NCBI GenBank assembly: GCA_030065055.1
Contig: JASJDS010000055.1
Span: 1 to 52,915, forward strand
Source: Calothrix sp. MO_192.B10
GTDB lineage: Bacteria; Cyanobacteriota; Cyanobacteriia; Cyanobacteriales; Nostocaceae
DNA: 52,915 nt
Reading direction: 5' to 3'
Shown here: in pieces, positions 48,258 through 52,915 of the stretch
Numbering within the stretch: the stretch's first letter is position 1
How the letters are laid out: each line of letters begins with the position of its first letter
Notes under the pieces: model-generated
What the model was told of the DNA's origin: nothing
The model's database searches: none
Seen by the model: the letters and a program-made list of their open reading frames with translations, nothing else
Program-made: the position numbers and the translations under genes

Positions 48258-49580
48258 ATGACTAAGTCTCAAGAGAAAATGAATTCCCTATCATACTCCT
48301 TGCTAGAAAAATACGATGGTATTGATCAAGCAAATCCAGAAACACAAGCTTTAGGTAATATCATTAGCTGGGAAGTACAACCAAAATTTTTTAGAATTGG
48401 TCGTTCAGCATTTCAGTTACTGAAAAAACCTATTGTTATTCCTGGTAGTGATTTAAAAATAAGTTCTATAAAGCTAAAAGGAGTGGGAGCGAGAACACAC
48501 AGTGGGGATATTATTAAACCTACTACATTAGCTGTACACAACAACAACCCCCATCTTGGATTTAACAAGCATGGCGACTTTATTCCTGTTAAAAGTACTC
48601 CTGCACCTATTGGTGCTATCACATTGGAGCGAGCATACAGGGAATTTAATGTGTCAAAGGCTCTAATAAAAGTTGGTTGTCCAAGTATCATACCTATAAG
48701 CGTATATAAATATCTTGATTCAGAGCTGAAATTTTCATTGAGTAAGACAAAGTCAGAAGTTCTAGGTGTTGTTGTTACAGGAATTCCACAAAATACTTAT
48801 CTACGAGCAGATTCTGTTTTTAAATACAAAACTCTTGATAAAAAAGAGCAAAAAAAATTGAACGAATGGATGAAACATCTCGGCATTGTTAATAGTGTAA
48901 ATCCAGCATTATCTCTCATAACAGAGTTGAGCCGATTGTATGGAAGAACTATCAGAAAATTCAGTGAAGCTGGCTTTTATCGTTATTCTGGTGCACCCGA
49001 TAATTATAGTTATTGCGTAGATACAGGTGAAGTATTCCTGATTGATCTTGATTCATCGAGGTTATTAGAAGAATGTTCATCAATTGAAAAACCTCTGCAA
49101 ATTATGCGTGATGCAGCTAGTGGTATAGCTTATTTAATTACTTTTTTAACTGACCCAAATTGTTTGCATAATTTTCCAAAAGAGCAGGTACTTAATTATA
49201 ATCCATTCAAGTCATTTATCATGGGTTATTATGATGATATTAATTCTGAGTATATTGATTCTTTATCCCCTATTATTGATGATTTTTATGTTAAAGTTTA
49301 CGAATTATCTCATCAGAATAATTCTAATTATTTAGTGACAAATAACGACAATAAAAGTTTTCAGCAATATTTATCAAATTCTTTTATTCGTCCTTGGATT
49401 GATAGAAAGGAGATATACTCACATTTGATGCCAATATTTTGGTTACTGCATGAGAAAAGTAATATGATGAATTATGCTCCGCATCAGCTTTCACTAGATC
49501 AAATATTTCAAAAAATCAGCAAATACAGTTCGATTAAAACAGTAAATTCGGTGAAAAATAAGCTAAGATATTGTATATAG
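48258..49580 (+). CDS. Protein-kinase-like / SelO-type-fold protein, unknown
   Basis: A 440-aa protein. Near residues 67-90 IKLKGVGARTHSGDI resembles the glycine-rich or KG motif of SelO/YdiU-type pseudokinases. Near residues 245-272 the sequence APDNYSYCVDTGEVFLIDLDSSR has the spacing of a kinase catalytic loop (HxDN) and DFG-like LID. The His of HxDN is replaced (Ala-Pro). The remaining third is helical. It lies between two related IS relics, so it may be moved as a passenger. A phosphotransferase or AMP-transferase is possible; unproven. Confidence 0.5.
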   Translation: MTKSQEKMNSLSYSLLEKYDGIDQANPETQALGNIISWEVQPKFFRIGRSAFQLLKKPIVIPGSDLKISSIKLKGVGARTHSGDIIKPTTLAVHNNNPHLGFNKHGDFIPVKSTPAPIGAITLERAYREFNVSKALIKVGCPSIIPISVYKYLDSELKFSLSKTKSEVLGVVVTGIPQNTYLRADSVFKYKTLDKKEQKKLNEWMKHLGIVNSVNPALSLITELSRLYGRTIRKFSEAGFYRYSGAPDNYSYCVDTGEVFLIDLDSSRLLEECSSIEKPLQIMRDAASGIAYLITFLTDPNCLHNFPKEQVLNYNPFKSFIMGYYDDINSEYIDSLSPIIDDFYVKVYELSHQNNSNYLVTNNDNKSFQQYLSNSFIRPWIDRKEIYSHLMPIFWLLHEKSNMMNYAPHQLSLDQIFQKISKYSSIKTVNSVKNKLRYCI

Positions 49581-49965
49581 CAGCTCTCAATTGTATGGCA
49601 TACAGATAAGTAGTCGTGCCAGATAAATTACTCTAAAAATCCCTTTACTCCTAATTTGCACATTTTATAACCCTTATATATCAAAGCTTTTAGCCAAACA
49701 AGAAAAATATGCTAGTTTTATTTGTTGGGAGGGAATTTCATACTTTTGAATGAGTGAATGAGTGAATGCATGACTTCCCCTCCTTGGGCGCTCACATCTT
49801 GCACCTGGAAATATTGATGTAATTTAATCACTCAGTATTAAGGCTAAAAGCTTAATTGAGCGATAAAAACCAAGTAGAATAATGTAGCTTTATTGCGCTG
49901 TTTTTAAATTTTTCCTGGTTTATACGAATAGGTGCAAGATATGAGTTTAGGAAACAGGGAATCGG
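49581..49965. other. IS relic with inverted repeats
   Basis: The direct repeat of the 47524 element (49648-49755) is here. CTCACATCTTGCACCT (49789-49804) is inverted at 49931-49946 (15 of 16 matching). No ORF. It probably holds the ends of an IS interrupted by a smaller element. Confidence 0.55.
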
Positions 49966-50232
49966 ATGTTGCACATTCATGTGCGTAAAATCCGTTGGAA
50001 AATAGAGGAGTTTCACAGGGAAATAAAACAATTAACTGGCATTGAATCATGTCAATGTCGTAAAGCCCGTCTTCAACGAAATCATATTGCTTGTGCTATG
50101 CTGGTTTGGCTAAGACTGAAAACTTTAGCTTATAACACAGGTAAAACTATTTATAAAATAAAGCATAATTTACTTTCAAATTATTTAATTGAGCAACTAA
50201 AACGTCCAGATATTGCTATGTGTTCTGTGTAG
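49966..50232 (+). pseudogene. DDE transposase C-terminal fragment (IS4-like)
   Basis: An 88-aa frame. IRWKIEEFHREIKQLTGIESCQCRKARLQRNHI matches the C-terminal part of IS4/IS701-type transposases of Nostoc (the WxIEEFHRE glutamate region, followed by RNHI). The N-terminal catalytic parts are absent. The fragment starts just after the 49789-49946 repeat pair, which may have disrupted the gene. Confidence 0.75.
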
Positions 50233-50370
50233 TTTTTTGGGTATTCAGTGCGCTTTGTGCACCATTGCTTGTGCCAGTTGCGTAAGTCCTGACTCCATAA
50301 CAAATAGCAGGTAAAATAATTCAGCAGCTTAAAATCAATGAATATAATATTACCTCTACTTATAAAAAAA

Positions 50371-51630
50371 CTAGCTTGAAACAAACTGAATTATTCCACG
50401 TTCTCCGTTTATTAACCAATCAGAATCTTCAAAATATAACATATCTATCTGCTTCGCTTGAAGACCAGCCACCACTTCTGACTTAAGAGTACGTAAAGCT
50501 ACAAAAGGTTTAGGAAAGTAGCAGGTTATATCTTCAAAAGAAGTAGTAAAATCCCAAGAACAATCGCCTAGCAATCGGCGATAATTAGCATCTCCTTTAA
50601 TAATAATAAGACTAGCTTGAGCTAAATTTTGCTGTAACGAGATTGGCATATCCCAAAAAGCTAAAGGTGATGTCCAATAATAATCTTCTCGACATAGCAA
50701 GCGATTATTATTGAAATAGTTTTCTAACCGAGTAGCTAAAGAGCGAACCTCAACATTGCTATCGGCTAGTAAAAAGTTCAATATATGGCGAAAATCTCTA
50801 ATTGTAGCATCAGAAACAAAAGTAGGATGTGCTTTTAAATGTAAAACAAACACCTCTGCTGCTTGGATAGATAGCAAAAAGTCTATTAAACATAAATCAG
50901 TAAAAAGCTCAAAACCTGCATTGTCTGCAATCAAGTCAATACGTGCTTTCTGAAAAGTGCTTATTAACTTGATTAAATCGGGTGTATCATCAATAAAAAT
51001 ATCTTTTTTTTGAGATTTAACTTTTATAGTATTGCTTTGGTCTTTATTTGTTTCAGCAGACCAACGACTTAAATCGGCTTTATTTCCCCATAAAGATATA
51101 TAGAGCAAATTAATTAAATTTACTTCATTTAATAAATGATTGTTATTAGATAGTTGACTATGCCAATTATTAACTTGTTTGCTAATAATTTGGATAGAGT
51201 CGATTGCGACTTCTAAGCTTTGATTTTTTTGATATTGAAATGGGTCTACTGCTTGTTCTGCTTTAAAGTAGTTTATAGCCTCAATAATTCTTCGATAGAA
51301 ATATGTTTCAGCAAAGTAAAATGGGATTTCAAACCAGGTTTTCTCTTGAAAAGGCTCTATATAAGATAACCAAGCGGTAAAATCATTTCCTCCATCATCT
51401 TTTAAAGGTCTTATGAAACCATCAAAAATTTCTTGAGATAAATTTTCTAAATTTTGAACAACGGGTGGAGAAAAATTATTATTCTCTATGATTTGCTTGA
51501 TAGTAGCTGGTAATCTTTTGGTTATTGTATAGTGAGCAAATGATTTTTTTTCCGTTACCATTAATGGAGATGGAATAGATAATCGGGAATGTTGAAACTC
51601 GCTTGAAAAAAAATTTACTTTGTCCATCAT
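50371..51630 (-). CDS. DUF89/ARMT1-like damage-control phosphatase family protein
   Basis: A 419-aa protein. The metal-binding region shows ADNAGFELFTDLCLID (Asp/Asn), KAHPTFVSDAT, and IIIKGDANYRRLLGDCSWD, the hallmarks of the DUF89/ARMT1 domain. The N-terminal ~200 residues are the helical lobe. Family members hydrolyse harmful sugar-phosphate by-products using a metal. It is complete in length. On a plasmid its substrate is unknown. A perfect hairpin lies 54 bp upstream. Confidence 0.85.
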   Translation of the reverse strand: MMDKVNFFSSEFQHSRLSIPSPLMVTEKKSFAHYTITKRLPATIKQIIENNNFSPPVVQNLENLSQEIFDGFIRPLKDDGGNDFTAWLSYIEPFQEKTWFEIPFYFAETYFYRRIIEAINYFKAEQAVDPFQYQKNQSLEVAIDSIQIISKQVNNWHSQLSNNNHLLNEVNLINLLYISLWGNKADLSRWSAETNKDQSNTIKVKSQKKDIFIDDTPDLIKLISTFQKARIDLIADNAGFELFTDLCLIDFLLSIQAAEVFVLHLKAHPTFVSDATIRDFRHILNFLLADSNVEVRSLATRLENYFNNNRLLCREDYYWTSPLAFWDMPISLQQNLAQASLIIIKGDANYRRLLGDCSWDFTTSFEDITCYFPKPFVALRTLKSEVVAGLQAKQIDMLYFEDSDWLINGERGIIQFVSS

Positions 51631-52069
51631 TTAATCTAATTCTATGATTGTACTCTTGAATACTTGTATCCCTAACGCCTGTTCCACTATCACATCTACC
51701 AATTGCTCCTTTGACAATTGGTAGATGTGATAGTGGTCTAGTTTCCCAGCCGGTTCTTAAGCTTTTTTATTTATATAGGAATCCGGTTTGATTTCTGAAA
51801 GAGTTTTTAGACTTTAGCCTTGCTATATCAGCTTTTGAGTTTCAGTACATTTTTAAAATTCAAGTAGGATTCCTATATGTATTCTTATGCGATAGTTATT
51901 ATTCACACATAGATTATACATATATAATATATGATTATATGTATAACTATATAATATTAAAGTTACTCAATTATTGCATATCAATTGCCGGCTGCAGAAT
52001 TGTTCGGCTGAAGGGCGATCGCCACTAATAAACGCAGGGTAAAAAAAGCTTTCATCACTTACTCCTCTT
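51631..52069. other. Intergenic region with a long perfect hairpin
   Basis: Contains the 22-bp-stem hairpin 51684-51736 (see next entry) and then an AT-rich stretch with runs such as TATATAATATATGATTATATG near 51920-51950. No ORF is supported. Confidence 0.5.
51684..51736. repeat. Perfect inverted repeat, 22-bp arms, 9-nt loop
   Basis: CCACTATCACATCTACCAATTG (51684-51705) and its exact reverse complement (51715-51736) enclose CTCCTTTGA. It lies 54 bp upstream of the DUF89 start. It may be a mRNA leader hairpin, a small-RNA-like structure or a recombination site. Confidence 0.85.
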
Positions 52070-52639
52070 CTATCTGCGGTAAGCCCAAGGTTCCTGGTAG
52101 TTCCCACTCCACACCCCTAAACGCAGCTGCTTTGCAGAATCTTGGGCAGCTTTTACCCCCTCCCAGGTGGGACAATCATCTTTATATTGCTCGTATGCGT
52201 AAGCCAGTCCTTTCACCACCATCAAGCTCTGCACTAACTCTTTTCCACGCTGCGGCGTATCTATCCACACCTCTGCCACACTACGCCCATATCTATCAGA
52301 CTTAATCACATTCAGCCCCACCTTTCCCCTGGAGCTATCTATGAGACTTCGCAAATAGTCCCTTGATTCCTTACCAAGTGGTTGCGCCAACTCTGGTGCA
52401 TCGATGCAAGCAAACCTAACTTTCAGTTTTTCACCATTACGAGAAACGCTGATGGTATCCCCATCATAGGCAGGTTTTGTTACTGTCCAATCAATTGGTG
52501 GAGCTTTTGGTACAACTCTGCCCGGTGCATAACCTACTTGGGGCGGTTCAGTCCTGCGGTTTTTTGTGACAACTGCGGCGACTCCAATGACAGCAATAAT
52601 CGCACCTAACGTTACAAGATTCCTGAGAAGATGTTTCAC
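52070..52639 (-). CDS. Thermonuclease (SNase-like) with N-terminal membrane/signal segment
   Basis: A 189-aa protein. One hydrophobic segment at residues 8-25 is a signal anchor. The SNase domain has DGDTIS, RFACIDAPELAQP with the catalytic Arg, DRYGRSVAEVW, and EQYKDDCP, with RLGVW at the end. All key residues (Asp, Arg, Glu-like) are visible. Role: calcium-dependent cleavage of DNA/RNA outside the cytoplasm. It overlaps the end of the HlyD-like C-terminal fragment by 4 bp (ATGA), so it is the last gene of that operon. Confidence 0.88.
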   Translation of the reverse strand: MKHLLRNLVTLGAIIAVIGVAAVVTKNRRTEPPQVGYAPGRVVPKAPPIDWTVTKPAYDGDTISVSRNGEKLKVRFACIDAPELAQPLGKESRDYLRSLIDSSRGKVGLNVIKSDRYGRSVAEVWIDTPQRGKELVQSLMVVKGLAYAYEQYKDDCPTWEGVKAAQDSAKQLRLGVWSGNYQEPWAYRR

Positions 52640-52771
52640 AGCATTTCCTGAGTTTGAATGGTCAAAGTAACTGCTATCTGACTATTTGACCCCCGTTCAA
52701 CTTTCACCCGCCGCACAGTGCCAGTGTAGGGAGATTTAACTTTTAGCTTCTCCAAATCAGCATCTAAGGCT
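52636..52771 (-). pseudogene. HlyD-like lipoprotein, 3' part
   Basis: This 44-residue piece (from about RALDADLEKLKVKSPYTG) completes the split lipoprotein described at 146-762. A frame that starts at 52818 inside the right arm reads through the junction. The motif KSPYTGTVRRVKVERGS is the conserved C-terminal lipoyl-like hairpin of HlyD proteins. It ends by overlapping the thermonuclease start by 4 bp. Confidence 0.8.
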
Positions 52772-52777
52772 CTTAGT
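52772..52777. repeat. Target-site duplication, copy 2 (CTTAGT)
   Basis: CTTAGT is the right copy of the duplication at 146-151. Confidence 0.75.
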
Positions 52778-52915
52778 TGTAGTGACCTGAAATCATAATC
52801 GCTTCGACCCGAAATCATCCGCGTTTTGAGACCACATTAAATGAAACTATAAAATCGCCTCGACCCACATTATTTGAAACTGAGACCACATTATCTGAAA
52901 CTGACCTGAAATTAT
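52778..52915. mobile_element. Right half of the 283-bp cargo-less element
   Basis: TGTAGTGACCTGAAATCAT opens the arm, which is the reverse complement of 8-145 with one mismatch. The motifs and the TSD are described at the left half. Because the two halves join only if the sequence is circular, this is the strongest evidence for circular topology. Confidence 0.85.

Overview
The window looks like a complete circular plasmid of a filamentous (Nostocales-type) cyanobacterium. HIP1 octamers (GCGATCGC) are frequent, the gene families are ones typical of Nostoc-like plasmids, and there are no rRNA, tRNA or core chromosomal operons. The two ends are inverted copies of one ~138-bp sequence. Joining them and deleting a 283-bp element plus a 6-bp target duplication restores an in-frame 250-codon gene. 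The molecule is therefore best read as a circle opened inside a small palindromic transposable element.

Layout. (A) 0.1-3.2 kb plus 52.0-52.8 kb, minus strand: one operon of a MerR-like HTH protein, an ATPase-like membrane protein, a YdjM-type membrane protein, a HlyD-like lipoprotein split by the element, and a secreted or anchored thermonuclease. (B) 3.4-5.4 kb: a repeat-rich effector-like protein. (C) 5.5-7 kb: ParA plus a small RHH-like partner with palindromic parS-like sites. (D) 7.1-12.8 kb, plus strand: a transfer-like block with a membrane protein, a TraG/FtsK-like P-loop ATPase, a GIY-YIG-like protein and small proteins. (E) 12.9-19.2 kb, minus strand: a HAD phosphatase, small proteins, a pilin-like protein, a C5-methyltransferase overlapped in another frame by an ASCH-domain protein, a DnaB helicase and a winged-helix primosomal protein. 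(F) 19.5-28.6 kb, accessory: XRE regulator, HNH nuclease, NTF2-like protein, tyrosine recombinase, RHH protein, a 318-bp cargo-less Tn7-like element, an integrase relic, a pentapeptide-repeat membrane protein, and a PLD-like/DUF3865-like gene pair. (G) 29-34 kb: a SLOG-like protein, SWIM-like protein, AlkB and a small XRE protein, with a shared palindrome at several promoters. (H) 34.5-38.3 kb: small regulators, RHH proteins and long non-coding stretches. (I) 38.5-41 kb: a second winged-helix replication-like protein coupled to a ParB-like protein. (J) 41.1-47.2 kb: a conflict module of RHH, short peptide, Trypco2-like protein, CHAT protease-NB-ARC-WD40 and shikimate kinase. (K) 47.2-51.7 kb: a kinase-like gene between IS relics, then a DUF89 gene.

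The strongest candidates for something under-described are: the CHAT-NB-ARC-WD40/Trypco2 module; two cargo-less elements with TnsB-type end architecture and no transposase gene in the window; the out-of-frame overlap of methyltransferase and ASCH genes; and the repeated ATAGCA-N6-TGCTAT palindrome near a small HTH gene. No CRISPR array, rRNA or tRNA was seen. Family names rest on motif reading, not on a database search.
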